Positions 1-9,118 of a DNA stretch of 34,443 bases are shown piece after piece. The position numbers and the translations under genes were made by a program. The first letter of the stretch is position 1, and each line of letters opens with the position of its first letter. The notes under the pieces are model-generated. The model ran no database searches and was not told the origin of the DNA. It saw only the letters and a list, made by a program, of their open reading frames with translations. The DNA comes from Candidatus Kaiserbacteria bacterium (GTDB lineage Bacteria; Patescibacteriota; Minisyncoccia; Phycocordibacterales; UBA918), in NCBI GenBank assembly GCA_024653575.1, contig JANLIJ010000076.1, positions 1 through 34,443 on the forward strand. The letters run 5' to 3'.

Positions 1-345
1 GATAAGTTTGACGGTATCTCAATCCGCGTACCTGTCCCTGTTGGTTCTATTGTCGACATCACCTTTATTGCAAAGCGCAACACGACCGTGGAGGAGGTAA
101 ACGACGCGCTTACAAAAGCGTCACAGAGCGATGCGTGGAAGAACTATTTTGCAGTCACCAAAGAGCCACTCGTCTCCACGGACATCATTGGCGCAGAGGT
201 AGCATCGATTGCTGACCTTGCACTCACTCGCGTTGTTGATGGTAATCTTGTGAAAGTACTCGCGTGGTATGACAACGAGACGAGTTACACGAGTACACTT
301 GTCGCACACGTTGCGAAAATAGCTTCAATTATTCAGAGTACATAA
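1..345 (+). CDS. gap: Glyceraldehyde-3-phosphate dehydrogenase, type I, C-terminal part (truncated by window start)
   Basis: Frame open from base 1 to TAA at 343-345; translation ...RVPVPVGSIVDITF...VLAWYDNETSYTSTLV matches the GAPDH C-terminus (WYDNE motif). Confidence 0.93.
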   Translation, partial: DKFDGISIRVPVPVGSIVDITFIAKRNTTVEEVNDALTKASQSDAWKNYFAVTKEPLVSTDIIGAEVASIADLALTRVVDGNLVKVLAWYDNETSYTSTLVAHVAKIASIIQST

Positions 346-357
346 TTTCTATAGCGT

Positions 358-807
358 ATGACCATTTATTTTGCTACCGATCACGCTGGATTTGCGCTCA
401 AGGAGGTGCTCGTTCCGTATGTACGTGACGTTCTTGGGTATGAGGTCGTCGATTGCGGTGCAGATGAATATTCTCCCGAGGATGATTATCCTGAATTTAT
501 CAAGAAGGCCGGTGAGGCAGTGTCGAAGGATGAAGACAATACTCGTGCAATCATTCTTGGTGGATCGGGGCAGGGTGAGGCAATGGTTGCAAACAAATAC
601 CCCCACGTACGCGCTACGGTGTATTACGGGGGAACACGAGATATCATCACACTCTCGCGCGAGCACAACAACGCCAATGTGCTCTCGCTGGGTGCGCGGT
701 TTGTGAGCGAGGGTGAGGCAAGGGAGGTTGTGGCCTTGTGGCTCCAAACTCAGTTTGGAGGAGATGAACGACATGTCCGACGTATTGCTCATATTGATAT
801 CGCATAA
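358..807 (+). CDS. rpiB: RpiB/LacA/LacB family sugar-phosphate isomerase (ribose 5-phosphate isomerase B)
   Basis: 149 aa; MTIYFATDHAGFALKE...GGSGQGEAMVANK...SREHNNANVLSLGARF is typical of RpiB. Confidence 0.93.
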   Translation: MTIYFATDHAGFALKEVLVPYVRDVLGYEVVDCGADEYSPEDDYPEFIKKAGEAVSKDEDNTRAIILGGSGQGEAMVANKYPHVRATVYYGGTRDIITLSREHNNANVLSLGARFVSEGEAREVVALWLQTQFGGDERHVRRIAHIDIA

Positions 808-809
808 GT

Positions 810-1475
810 ATGTCACCAGTTATCCCTGCAATTATTCCAACATCGTTTTCACATCTTGAGGAGACGCTTCGCCGAGTTGCTCCGTTTGCTCGTGAGGTGC
901 AGGTGGATATCGTCGATGGAAAGTTCGTGCCGTTCACCTCATGGCCATATGTGGAAGGGGCGAAAGTGAGTGACCTCTCTCAATTTACCGATGATTTTAT
1001 TATTGAAGTTGACCTCATGCTCAATAACCCCGAGGAGGTTATTTTGGAATACATTGACGCCAAGGTACGACGTATCGTCGTACACCTCGAGAGTACACAA
1101 AAACTCAATGACATCATTGCTCTTAGAAAAGAGTATGATTTCAAGCTCGGTTTCTCAATCAATAACGATACTCCGCTCGAGGTGCTTACAGAAGTGATAG
1201 AGCATGCTGAGTACGTACAGCTCATGGGTATTGCTCACATTGGCTCACAGGGGCAGGCATTCGACGAGCGAGTACTCGAGCGCATTGTGACATTAAAAAA
1301 CAGGTACCCGAGTCTCCTTATCAGTATTGATGGGAGTGTGAACCAGTCCACTATTTCAAAATTAGCGCATGCAGGTGCCGACCGCTGTGTCTCAGGGTCA
1401 GCAATTTTGAAGGAAGAGAACCCCGAAGAGGCATATGAGAACCTCACGTCGCTTTACACTATTGGAGTGCAATAA
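810..1475 (+). CDS. rpe: Ribulose-phosphate 3-epimerase
   Basis: 221 aa TIM-barrel; VQVDIVDGKFVPFTSW, VDLMLNNPE, SIDGSVNQSTISKLAHAGADRCVSGSAIL. Confidence 0.9.
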   Translation: MSPVIPAIIPTSFSHLEETLRRVAPFAREVQVDIVDGKFVPFTSWPYVEGAKVSDLSQFTDDFIIEVDLMLNNPEEVILEYIDAKVRRIVVHLESTQKLNDIIALRKEYDFKLGFSINNDTPLEVLTEVIEHAEYVQLMGIAHIGSQGQAFDERVLERIVTLKNRYPSLLISIDGSVNQSTISKLAHAGADRCVSGSAILKEENPEEAYENLTSLYTIGVQ

Positions 1476-1526
1476 AAGATTGTCCGGATTTTCATATTTT
1501 GTGCAATCAAGTCCCCAAGGCACTAT

Positions 1527-1556
1527 AAAATTAGTACAGCTAACGGTACTAATTTT
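1527..1556 (+). terminator. Hairpin terminator after rpe
   Basis: AAAATTAGTAC-agctaacg-GTACTAATTTTt, 11-bp arms followed by a T-run. Confidence 0.6.
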
Positions 1557-1564
1557 TGTTTTGC

Positions 1565-1608
1565 CAACATATACTGTAAGCAACAGGTGTTGCTTACAGT
1601 ATATGTTG
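1565..1608. repeat. Long inverted repeat, 21-bp arms with 2-nt centre
   Basis: CAACATATACTGTAAGCAACA-GG-TGTTGCTTACAGTATATGTTG read directly. Confidence 0.95.
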
Positions 1609-1634
1609 ATAATTACTCATTTTTAATTATTTTC

Positions 1635-1676
1635 AATGTGTACTATAAGCTCCAATTGGAGCTTATAGTACACATT
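1635..1676. repeat. Perfect 42-bp palindrome
   Basis: AATGTGTACTATAAGCTCCAATTGGAGCTTATAGTACACATT. Confidence 0.95.
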
Positions 1677-1682
1677 TGCAAT

Positions 1683-1718
1683 TTATATTTTAGTTCGCAT
1701 ATGCGAACTAAAATATAA
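1683..1718. repeat. Perfect 36-bp palindrome
   Basis: TTATATTTTAGTTCGCATATGCGAACTAAAATATAA. Confidence 0.95.
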
Positions 1719-1786
1719 GTGTGGGGGAACGCAGTACTGTGTGGTGGTAATTAACAGATGCTCCACTTTGATGCACTGGGACAGGG

Positions 1787-1792
1787 TATACT
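1787..1792 (+). promoter_or_regulatory. Putative -10 box (TATACT) 7 nt upstream of the transketolase start codon
   Basis: GGGTATACTagcgtatATG; supports start at 1800 rather than 1758 and a leaderless mRNA. Confidence 0.55.
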
Positions 1793-1799
1793 AGCGTAT

Positions 1800-2696
1800 A
1801 TGCATTATCTTTCTGATAAAGAAGTTCATGAGCTTGAAATACAGGCGAATGAAATACGTCAGAGCATCATCGAGATGCTCGTCGAGGCGGGGAGTGGACA
1901 CACGGCAGGGCCTCTCGGCATGGCCGATATTTTCACACTCCTCTACTTTGAGGTTTTGAAGCACAACCCAAAAGACCCATTCTGGAAAGAGCGAGACAGA
2001 GTCGTGCTTTCAAATGGACACATTTGTCCTGTACTCTACGCCACGATGGCGCACGTGGGATATTTTCCTGTTGAAGAATTGCTGACGCTTCGAAAGTTCG
2101 GCACTCGTCTCCAGGGTCACCCACACACGGAAGCGCTACCAGGAATAGAGACAAGCTCCGGCCCACTCGGCTCGGGCCTTTCTCAGGCGGTTGGCATGGC
2201 ACTTGCCGAGCGTATTGACAATCCATATTCTTCAAAATACTTCTACTGTCTCACGGGAGACGGAGAGCTCGATTGTGGACAGGTCTGGGAAGCGTTTATG
2301 CACGGAGGGAAGGAGAAGCTTCACAACCTCATTGTCATCATAGATAGGAATGGAATTCAGATTGATGGGTACACGAAGGATGTCATGCCTCTTGAGCCAC
2401 TCCGTGAAAAACTTGAATCATTCAATTGGGATGTACAGGAAGTTGATGGACACAATATTCGATCAATGAATGATGCGATAGGGAAGGCGCAGGCGGTCTA
2501 TGGACAGCCTTCTGTGATTATTGCGCACACGATAGCCTCAAAGGGGATTGATGTTTTTGAGCGCGACTTCAGATGGCATGGGAATCCCCCTGGGCTTGGT
2601 CCAGAGAACTATGTGAAGAAGTCAGAGCAGGCGAAAGTCGCGCTCCAGAAACTCCGAACACTCAACGGACACCTCCAGGCGCATGACGTTGAATAA
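1800..2696 (+). CDS. Transketolase, N-terminal (TPP-binding) subunit
   Basis: ORF 1758..2696, start reassigned to 1800; GSGHTAGPLGMADIFTLLYF, LTGDGELDCGQVWEA. Split transketolase with the next ORF. Confidence 0.9.
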   Translation: MHYLSDKEVHELEIQANEIRQSIIEMLVEAGSGHTAGPLGMADIFTLLYFEVLKHNPKDPFWKERDRVVLSNGHICPVLYATMAHVGYFPVEELLTLRKFGTRLQGHPHTEALPGIETSSGPLGSGLSQAVGMALAERIDNPYSSKYFYCLTGDGELDCGQVWEAFMHGGKEKLHNLIVIIDRNGIQIDGYTKDVMPLEPLREKLESFNWDVQEVDGHNIRSMNDAIGKAQAVYGQPSVIIAHTIASKGIDVFERDFRWHGNPPGLGPENYVKKSEQAKVALQKLRTLNGHLQAHDVE

Positions 2697-2722
2697 AATA
2701 TTTTGAATCTTAATTAATCCAT

Positions 2723-3715
2723 ATGGGAAACCTCGCACAGCATATAAATCCGAATCTGTTCAACAGCGATGTCGAGACAGCGCCAAATCGTAATGGGTAT
2801 GGGGACGGTCTCAAAGAAGCTGGGGAAGCCGACGTGCGGGTGGTAGCACTCTCTGCAGACCTCACCTCATCGACAAAGACGAATGTCTTTGCAGAAGCCT
2901 TTCCTCAGCGTTTTGTGCAGGTTGGTATTGCAGAACAGTCAATGGCGTCGGTTGCTGCCGGTATGGCGTCGATGGGGAAGATACCATTCTTCGCGTCGTA
3001 TGCAGCTTTTTCTCCGGGGAGAAATTGGGAGCAGATCCGTACGACCATTGCATACAATGGAACGAACGTGAAAATAATCGGAGCACATGCGGGTGTCTCG
3101 GTGGGACCCGACGGAGCGACACACCAAGCGCTTGAGGACATTGCGACAATGCGCATTATTCCGCGCATGGTGGTAATCGCACCGTGTGATTACCATGAGG
3201 CAAAGAAGGCGACACTTGCAATGGCAAAGTATGTCGGCCCTGCATATATGCGCCTCGCTCGGGAGGCAAGTCCTACGATTACTACTCCCGCAACACCGTT
3301 TGCTATAGGGAAAGCAGATGTATTCCTGAAAAGGAATGTTGAACACGGAAAGAAGGTTGGTATTATCTCGACAGGCATCGTCACCTACCAAGCACTTGTT
3401 GCAGGGAAAGTTTTAAATGAAAAGGGAATCGGGGCATCAGTCATGCATATGGCAACCATTAAGCCACTCGACAAAGAGGCAGTATTGAGATTTGCTGAGG
3501 AACACGATGTGCTCGTGACCGTTGAGGAGCATCAGCGTGCGGGAGGGCTCGGAAGTGCTGTTGCGGAATACCTGAGTCTTGTGCGCCCAACAAGAATTCT
3601 CCGACTCGGTATTGATGATGTCTTTGGACAATCAGGGACACCAGAACAGCTCTTTAAAGAGTATGGTATCGATAGTCAGAGTATTATTAATGAAACACAA
3701 AAATTTATAGGTTAA
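2723..3715 (+). CDS. Transketolase, C-terminal (pyrimidine-binding + C-terminal) subunit
   Basis: 330 aa; RFVQVGIAEQSMASVAAGMASMGKIPFFASYAAF, EEHQRAGGLGSAVAEYL. Confidence 0.92.
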   Translation: MGNLAQHINPNLFNSDVETAPNRNGYGDGLKEAGEADVRVVALSADLTSSTKTNVFAEAFPQRFVQVGIAEQSMASVAAGMASMGKIPFFASYAAFSPGRNWEQIRTTIAYNGTNVKIIGAHAGVSVGPDGATHQALEDIATMRIIPRMVVIAPCDYHEAKKATLAMAKYVGPAYMRLAREASPTITTPATPFAIGKADVFLKRNVEHGKKVGIISTGIVTYQALVAGKVLNEKGIGASVMHMATIKPLDKEAVLRFAEEHDVLVTVEEHQRAGGLGSAVAEYLSLVRPTRILRLGIDDVFGQSGTPEQLFKEYGIDSQSIINETQKFIG

Positions 3716-3733
3716 TTTAACCCTTTAACTCAT

Positions 3734-4777
3734 ATGAATAACATCACTCTCCGGAGCACCCTCATCACCTTCACCTCATTTATCTTCGTGATTACGGCGG
3801 TAAACGCATGGACTGGCCCATCGGTATCAGCACCGAACGGCAACGTCTCTGCGCCACTCACCATTTCAGCAACATCACAGAGCAAGACAGGAGGTCTTGA
3901 TGTGGGATGGCTCAGTGCGGTAGGTGCAGTGAAGGTAGGATACACCGCAACAGCCTGTACCGCAGACCTTGCCGGTTCACTCCGCTGGAACACTGGTGTC
4001 ATGGAATATTGTAACGGTACCGTCTGGGGACCGTTTGTAGGGAGTGGTACCAGTGGTGGAACAAATTCATGTTTAACAAAGGCAGGGCTCATGAAAGCGT
4101 ATGCAGGAAAGTCTGTTACACATAGTGGTTACCTTGGTATGGCAAGAGCCACGCTCACAGTTAATGCGGAGGGAACGTATTCTACCTGCTCAATGCAAGA
4201 TGCATATGGACGAACAAGCACGTTACCATCACAAGGACCAGATGGAGGTGCGCAAGGTGGTGTGGCCAATGCGGCTAACAGCGTTGTGATTTCTGCGTAT
4301 CAGGGCAGTGCTTTTGATTGTACAGCGTATTATGATAATGGGGGCACCCTTTATATGACGAGAGTTGTATTCCCCGAGTATAGTGACGGAGCTTTCTCTG
4401 CTGGGCAGTATCGTTGGGATATGGCTCCAGCGAATACTGGCCAAGCCTCTGGTGTTGCGGATCTCCCTGGTGGGTCTGTTCTGAATAAGTGTACTTCGGG
4501 TGGAAACGCAGTAACTGAGACCGATCCTACAGTCCTCACGAGCGTGAAGGATGGTGTGAGTTGGAGTGAAGTGACGGGGAAGCCGGATATCCAGCTTTCG
4601 TCAGGGTCAGTAGTTGCTGGATGCGAATGGGCAAGCCAAGCTAATCCATCGTATTGTTGGGGAGGCGCATCACAACAAAGTTCCGAACCAGTCACTGGCC
4701 TTTGTCCGTCAGGAACCCGAATAAGAAAAATGATCGAAGCGGGGATGGGCCTCTCTTTCTTGTGCATTAAAAATTGA
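3734..4777 (+). CDS. Secreted hypothetical protein
   Basis: N-terminal signal-like segment; motif DLAGSLRWNTGVMEYCNGTVWGPFVG; Cys/Gly-rich; no confident family. Confidence 0.75.
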   Translation: MNNITLRSTLITFTSFIFVITAVNAWTGPSVSAPNGNVSAPLTISATSQSKTGGLDVGWLSAVGAVKVGYTATACTADLAGSLRWNTGVMEYCNGTVWGPFVGSGTSGGTNSCLTKAGLMKAYAGKSVTHSGYLGMARATLTVNAEGTYSTCSMQDAYGRTSTLPSQGPDGGAQGGVANAANSVVISAYQGSAFDCTAYYDNGGTLYMTRVVFPEYSDGAFSAGQYRWDMAPANTGQASGVADLPGGSVLNKCTSGGNAVTETDPTVLTSVKDGVSWSEVTGKPDIQLSSGSVVAGCEWASQANPSYCWGGASQQSSEPVTGLCPSGTRIRKMIEAGMGLSFLCIKN

Positions 4778-4795
4778 GTATAGGTTTATAATAAA

Positions 4796-4826
4796 AAAAC
4801 ACCGCGCCCTTAAGGCGCGGTGTTTT
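4796..4826. terminator. Bidirectional intrinsic terminator between convergent genes
   Basis: AAAACACCGCGCC-cttaa-GGCGCGGTGTTTT, 13-bp arms. Confidence 0.85.
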
Positions 4827-4840
4827 ATTATCCTTGTAAA

Positions 4841-5845
4841 CTACTCAGCGACCTTTGCGACGTAGTCTGCAGGAGCGTTCTTGATGTATTCAAGTATCTT
4901 TTCCTTTGTAAGAAGTCCGTTCTGTGCGCCAATGTACTGAACGACGGACATGGAGTTGATTGGTCCCCACGCAAGTGCTGTCTTTACATCAAACCCAAGA
5001 ATGAGGGCGCTCACAAACGTCGATGAGAATGAGTCTCCGGCGCCGGTGCGTGAGACAGGTTCCTTTGGGTCTGGATACATCGGCATGTACCATGCGGTGT
5101 CGCCATCGAGCGCAAACGCTCCGTGCGGGCCGTCGGTAATAACTGGAATCTTTGGACCGAGTTCCTTCATCATACGGAGAAGGGTAGGGATATGCTGTTC
5201 TTCAGTCCCGAGGATTTCCTGAGCTTCCTCCTTGTTGCAGAAGAATATCTCAGTCACTGCATAAAGGTCTTTGAGCTCCTCATATCCGAGACGAATTTGG
5301 AATGTCCCTGGTTGGAAAGCGAGTTTTGTCTCAGGATGTTCTGTGACGTACTTTGCAACCTCATGATGGAACGCAACACCATTTTCGCCAATTGATGAGA
5401 AGTAGAGAAATCGTGGTGGTACTTGAAAATCGGGAAGCGTGTATGGATATTCCTCGTGCTTGATAAGAATGGTTCGCTCTGCTCCGAGGCGGAGGATGTA
5501 GTGGTAATTGGTCTTCTTTCCTTCGTGTACTTTTACGAAGTCGGTGTCAATACCTTCTTTGCGGAGCGTATCGAGACAGTCCTTCCCATTGCGGTCATGA
5601 CCAAGATTTGAGACGAGTGCTGAGCGAAGGCCGAGCCTGTGTGCAGCAACTGCAGCGTTTGCTGAGTTTCCGACTGCATTCACCACGACGACGTCCTTGT
5701 AGGGGAGTTTCCCCCCAAAGTCCATCTCGAGTTTCTTTCGGCCGGTCTTTTCATCGGTAGTAATGCGCGCATCGTTCTCAGAGAGTTCGATAAACGCGTC
5801 GACTGTTGTGTCGCCAAGGGCAACGAAATCATATTGTTGTGACAT
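4841..5845 (-). CDS. PfkB/ribokinase-family carbohydrate kinase
   Basis: ORF 4841..5908; start reassigned to MSQQYDFVALG at 5845 because TACAAT lies 9 nt upstream; VNAVGNSANAAVAAHRLGL and PVSRTGAGDSFSSTFVSALILG (PfkB GAGD signature). Confidence 0.88.
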   Translation of the reverse strand: MSQQYDFVALGDTTVDAFIELSENDARITTDEKTGRKKLEMDFGGKLPYKDVVVVNAVGNSANAAVAAHRLGLRSALVSNLGHDRNGKDCLDTLRKEGIDTDFVKVHEGKKTNYHYILRLGAERTILIKHEEYPYTLPDFQVPPRFLYFSSIGENGVAFHHEVAKYVTEHPETKLAFQPGTFQIRLGYEELKDLYAVTEIFFCNKEEAQEILGTEEQHIPTLLRMMKELGPKIPVITDGPHGAFALDGDTAWYMPMYPDPKEPVSRTGAGDSFSSTFVSALILGFDVKTALAWGPINSMSVVQYIGAQNGLLTKEKILEYIKNAPADYVAKVAE

Positions 5846-5928
5846 AGTCCTCACATTGTACCATTTACCGTGGGTCACGCGTGGTATAGTAGTGGGATTA
5901 TTACACATATAGTTTCAGTATACGTACT

Positions 5929-6903
5929 ATGGCACTTGTTTATATTACCCGGCACATTCCAGACATTGGTATCAACCTCCTTCGGGCGGCAGGGCACACT
6001 GTTGACGTGAGTACCAAGGATGGTGTCCTCACCCCAGCAGAACTTATTACCGCCCTCAAAGCAAAACCATATGATGCGGTCATCTCGCTTCTTACCGACA
6101 CTATTAATAAAGAAGTTTTTGATGCTGTGCCTACGGCAAAGATTTTTGCAAACTACGCGGTCGGATACAACAACATCACACTCAGTGATGCAAAGGACGC
6201 GGGAGTGACCATTACCAACACACCAGGGGTGCTTACGGACACCGTTGCGGAATTTACCATTGCGCTCATGCTCGCTGTAGCAAAACGCATTCCCGAATCA
6301 GACGCATTTACACGAAAAGGAATGTACGAGGGATGGGGCCCAGAGCTTTTCCTTGGAAGTGACCTCAAGGGGAAGACGCTCGGTATACTCGGAGCAGGAC
6401 GTATCGGGTATGAGGTTGCTCGTCGTGCGGGACTTGGTCTTGGTATGAAGATTGCATATTACGATGTAAACCAAATGCCACAGATTGAAAATGACTTCGG
6501 TGCGGTATTTGTCCCCGAGGTTAATGACTTACTCAAGATTGCTGACGTGGTTACTATTCATGTGCCGTTACTTCCAACAACTGAACACCTCCTCAATGCT
6601 GAGCGATTCGCGCTCATGAAGCCTTCCGCATATCTCATCAATACTTCACGCGGTCCCGTTGTCGATGAAGATGCACTTGTGGTTGCACTCAAGAATGGAG
6701 TCATTCGAGGTGCCGGTATTGATGTGTTTGAGCATGAACCAAAACTTGCTCATGGACTCGTAGACCTTCCAAACGTCATTATCACTCCACACATTGCATC
6801 CGCATCGGATGAGACTCGCAATAAGATGTCAGAGATGGCCGCTCAAAATGCCATTGATTTCCTCGCAGGGGAAGTACCTGATAACGTTGTCGCTCTAGAT
6901 TAG
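5929..6903 (+). CDS. NAD-dependent D-isomer 2-hydroxyacid dehydrogenase (glyoxylate/hydroxypyruvate reductase-like)
   Basis: 324 aa; TLGILGAGRIGYEVARRA, LINTSRGPVVDEDALV, VIITPHIASASDETR. Confidence 0.9.
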   Translation: MALVYITRHIPDIGINLLRAAGHTVDVSTKDGVLTPAELITALKAKPYDAVISLLTDTINKEVFDAVPTAKIFANYAVGYNNITLSDAKDAGVTITNTPGVLTDTVAEFTIALMLAVAKRIPESDAFTRKGMYEGWGPELFLGSDLKGKTLGILGAGRIGYEVARRAGLGLGMKIAYYDVNQMPQIENDFGAVFVPEVNDLLKIADVVTIHVPLLPTTEHLLNAERFALMKPSAYLINTSRGPVVDEDALVVALKNGVIRGAGIDVFEHEPKLAHGLVDLPNVIITPHIASASDETRNKMSEMAAQNAIDFLAGEVPDNVVALD

Positions 6904-7011
6904 GGCATATCCCAAAACCCCCACAAACGCCCCGCTGTCCCAGGGGGGTGTTTGTGTGTTTGAATATTTTCCAGTCTATGGTATGGTAATCGTCACATAA
7001 ATTATATTAAT

Positions 7012-7647
7012 ATGACATTTACACTCACCGTTGAAACACGAACCGTGCAGGGAAAGAAGCTTGCACAGCTACGCGATGCAGGGAAACTCCCTGCGGTCAT
7101 GTATGGTCCTAAGGAAGCATCAACATTGCTCACTGTTGACCGTGTGGCTTTTGAGAAGCTTTTTAAGCAGACAGGTGAGTCAAGCGTCATCGTCCTCGAG
7201 GGTCTTGACTCTTCTAAAGAGGTTCTCGTTCACGAAGTTGCCTTTGATGCACTTCGTGGAGGTATTACGCACGTTGATTTCTACGCTCTCGAAGCAGGAA
7301 AGGAGATTACCGTCGACGTCCCGCTCACGTTCGTGGGAGAGGCACCAGCACTGAAGCTTGGAGGTAACCTTACCAAGGTTCTCCATGAAGTGGAGGTTAC
7401 CTGTACTCCAGCAAACTTGCCAAAAGAGATTATTGTCGACGTGAGTGTACTCGATGATTTTGAAAAGCAAATTCACGTCAGTGACCTCGTTGTACCAAAA
7501 GGTGTTGTTATCGAGAATGACGTTACTGAGGTTGTCGCTCTCGTACAGGCCGTTGCCGAGGAGAAGGAAGTTGAGACTGTCATTGATATGAGTGCTATTG
7601 AGGTTGAAAAGAAGGGAAAGACAGAGGAACCAGAGGAAGTAAAATAG
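7012..7647 (+). CDS. rplY: 50S ribosomal protein L25/general stress protein Ctc
   Basis: 211 aa; RTVQGKKLAQLRDAGKLPAVMYGPKEAS and an L25 C-terminal beta domain with an acidic tail. Confidence 0.9.
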   Translation: MTFTLTVETRTVQGKKLAQLRDAGKLPAVMYGPKEASTLLTVDRVAFEKLFKQTGESSVIVLEGLDSSKEVLVHEVAFDALRGGITHVDFYALEAGKEITVDVPLTFVGEAPALKLGGNLTKVLHEVEVTCTPANLPKEIIVDVSVLDDFEKQIHVSDLVVPKGVVIENDVTEVVALVQAVAEEKEVETVIDMSAIEVEKKGKTEEPEEVK

Positions 7648-7656
7648 TCTTTCTAG

Positions 7657-7695
7657 AAAAAGCCCCACGTTTTCAAGCAAATGATGGGGCTTTTT
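7657..7695 (+). terminator. Intrinsic terminator after L25
   Basis: AAAAAGCCCCA...TGGGGCTTTTT. Confidence 0.8.
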
Positions 7696-7750
7696 CTGTG
7701 GTAAAAAGTATAGAGATTATTGAAGGTAATTTGCTATACTGTATGGATAC

Positions 7751-9118
7751 ATGAGAACGGGTTTTGCAGTCATCTTCACGATTTTTCTTTGTGCCACTTT
7801 CGCTGTGCCGAGCTTTAGTAGTGCACAGGAGGTTCCTGCTGTTTGTAACGACGATGTTGCAGGGAAGACTGAGGAACAGCTCAAGGCAGATCTGGCACTC
7901 TGTAATGCTGAGATAGCAAAATGGCAGGGGGTTCTTACGGGCACACGAGCAAAGGTGTCGACTATCGATGGTGATGTAAAGTCGTTGACTGCAAAAATAA
8001 AAGCGGCCGAAGCAACTATCAAATCAAAAAATATTGCCATCTCGCAACTCACGAAGGATATCAATACTCGAAGCAAAAAAATTGACGATATGGAGGTGCT
8101 CATTGATGAGGGTAAGAAGTCCCTCGCACAGCTCATCAGGCGGACACGCGAGCTCGACGAGTACTCGTTTGCTGAAGTTATTTTGAATAGTAAAAATCTT
8201 TCAGACTTCTTCAGCGACCTCGATTCATTCCTCGCAATTCAGCGTGGACTCGAAGACCACTTCTATGATGTACGTGAGGTTATTGTCCAGACAGAAGAAG
8301 AGCGCTCACGACTCAGCGAAGTTCAAAATCAGGAACTCGACGCAAAGTATGAAGTAGAGTCAAAAAAGAAGACAATTACCAAAAGTGAACAGGAAAAGAA
8401 ACAACTTCTCGCAGCAACAAAGCTTGAGGCAAAGTCATACGAACAGATTGTAAAGGACAGGCAGGCAAAAGCAGGTCAAATCAATGCGGCACTCTTCCGC
8501 CTTCGGGGCGTCGACGGTGGTGGAATTCCATTTAAAGATGCACTCTCGTATGCGCGTACCGCTGCTTCATATACGGGTGTCCGTGCGGCGTTTATTCTCG
8601 GTATCTTGAGGCAGGAGTCGAACCTTGGTGTGAATGTCGGGCAGTGCCTTCTTGTCGACACGAAGACCGGTGCAGGAAAGGGGAAGAATACCGGAACGCC
8701 GTTTGCAAACGTGATGAAGCCAGATAGAGACGTTCCGTACTTCCTCGATATGATGTCGCGTCTTGGGCGTGATCCATATACCACTCCTGTCTCATGTCCG
8801 CAGTCTATTGGATATGGAGGGGCGATGGGTCCAACACAGTTTATTCCGTCGACGTGGAAGGGGTATGAGGGGAGAATCGCACAGGCGTTTAGCGTCCCTG
8901 TCGGAGACCCATGGGACCCACAACACGCTATTATGGCAACAGCACTCTTTCTTCAAGACTTAGGTGCATCGCGAGGTGGGTACTCGGCTGAGCGCGAAGC
9001 GGCGGGACGCTACTATGCAGGAGGGAACTGGGCAACGTATGGACTTGGGTACGCAGCGAGCGTGCTTTCACATGCGGAGACTTATCAGGGGGATATTGAT
9101 TTCCTTGACGAAACCTAG
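7751..9118 (+). CDS. Secreted coiled-coil protein with C-terminal lytic murein transglycosylase (SLT/MltB-like) domain
   Basis: Signal peptide; long coiled coil; AAFILGILRQESNLGVNVG, GGAMGPTQFIPSTWKGY, ALFLQDLGA...RYYAGGNW. Confidence 0.88.
   Translation: MRTGFAVIFTIFLCATFAVPSFSSAQEVPAVCNDDVAGKTEEQLKADLALCNAEIAKWQGVLTGTRAKVSTIDGDVKSLTAKIKAAEATIKSKNIAISQLTKDINTRSKKIDDMEVLIDEGKKSLAQLIRRTRELDEYSFAEVILNSKNLSDFFSDLDSFLAIQRGLEDHFYDVREVIVQTEEERSRLSEVQNQELDAKYEVESKKKTITKSEQEKKQLLAATKLEAKSYEQIVKDRQAKAGQINAALFRLRGVDGGGIPFKDALSYARTAASYTGVRAAFILGILRQESNLGVNVGQCLLVDTKTGAGKGKNTGTPFANVMKPDRDVPYFLDMMSRLGRDPYTTPVSCPQSIGYGGAMGPTQFIPSTWKGYEGRIAQAFSVPVGDPWDPQHAIMATALFLQDLGASRGGYSAEREAAGRYYAGGNWATYGLGYAASVLSHAETYQGDIDFLDET

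Noticed and set aside
349-816. Minus-strand 155-aa ORF opposite rpiB
   Set aside because: Complete overlap with a well-supported rpiB; no protein family resemblance.
1758-1799. N-terminal extension of the transketolase ORF (MLHFDALGQGILAY)
   Set aside because: Overlaps a good -10 box (TATACT 1787-1792); homology begins after the ATG at 1800.
2939-3391. Minus-strand 150-aa ORF
   Set aside because: Antisense to the transketolase C-terminal subunit; composition is that of a shadow ORF.
4351-4767. Minus-strand 138-aa ORF
   Set aside because: Antisense to the secreted protein at 3734-4777; no start context or recognisable domain.
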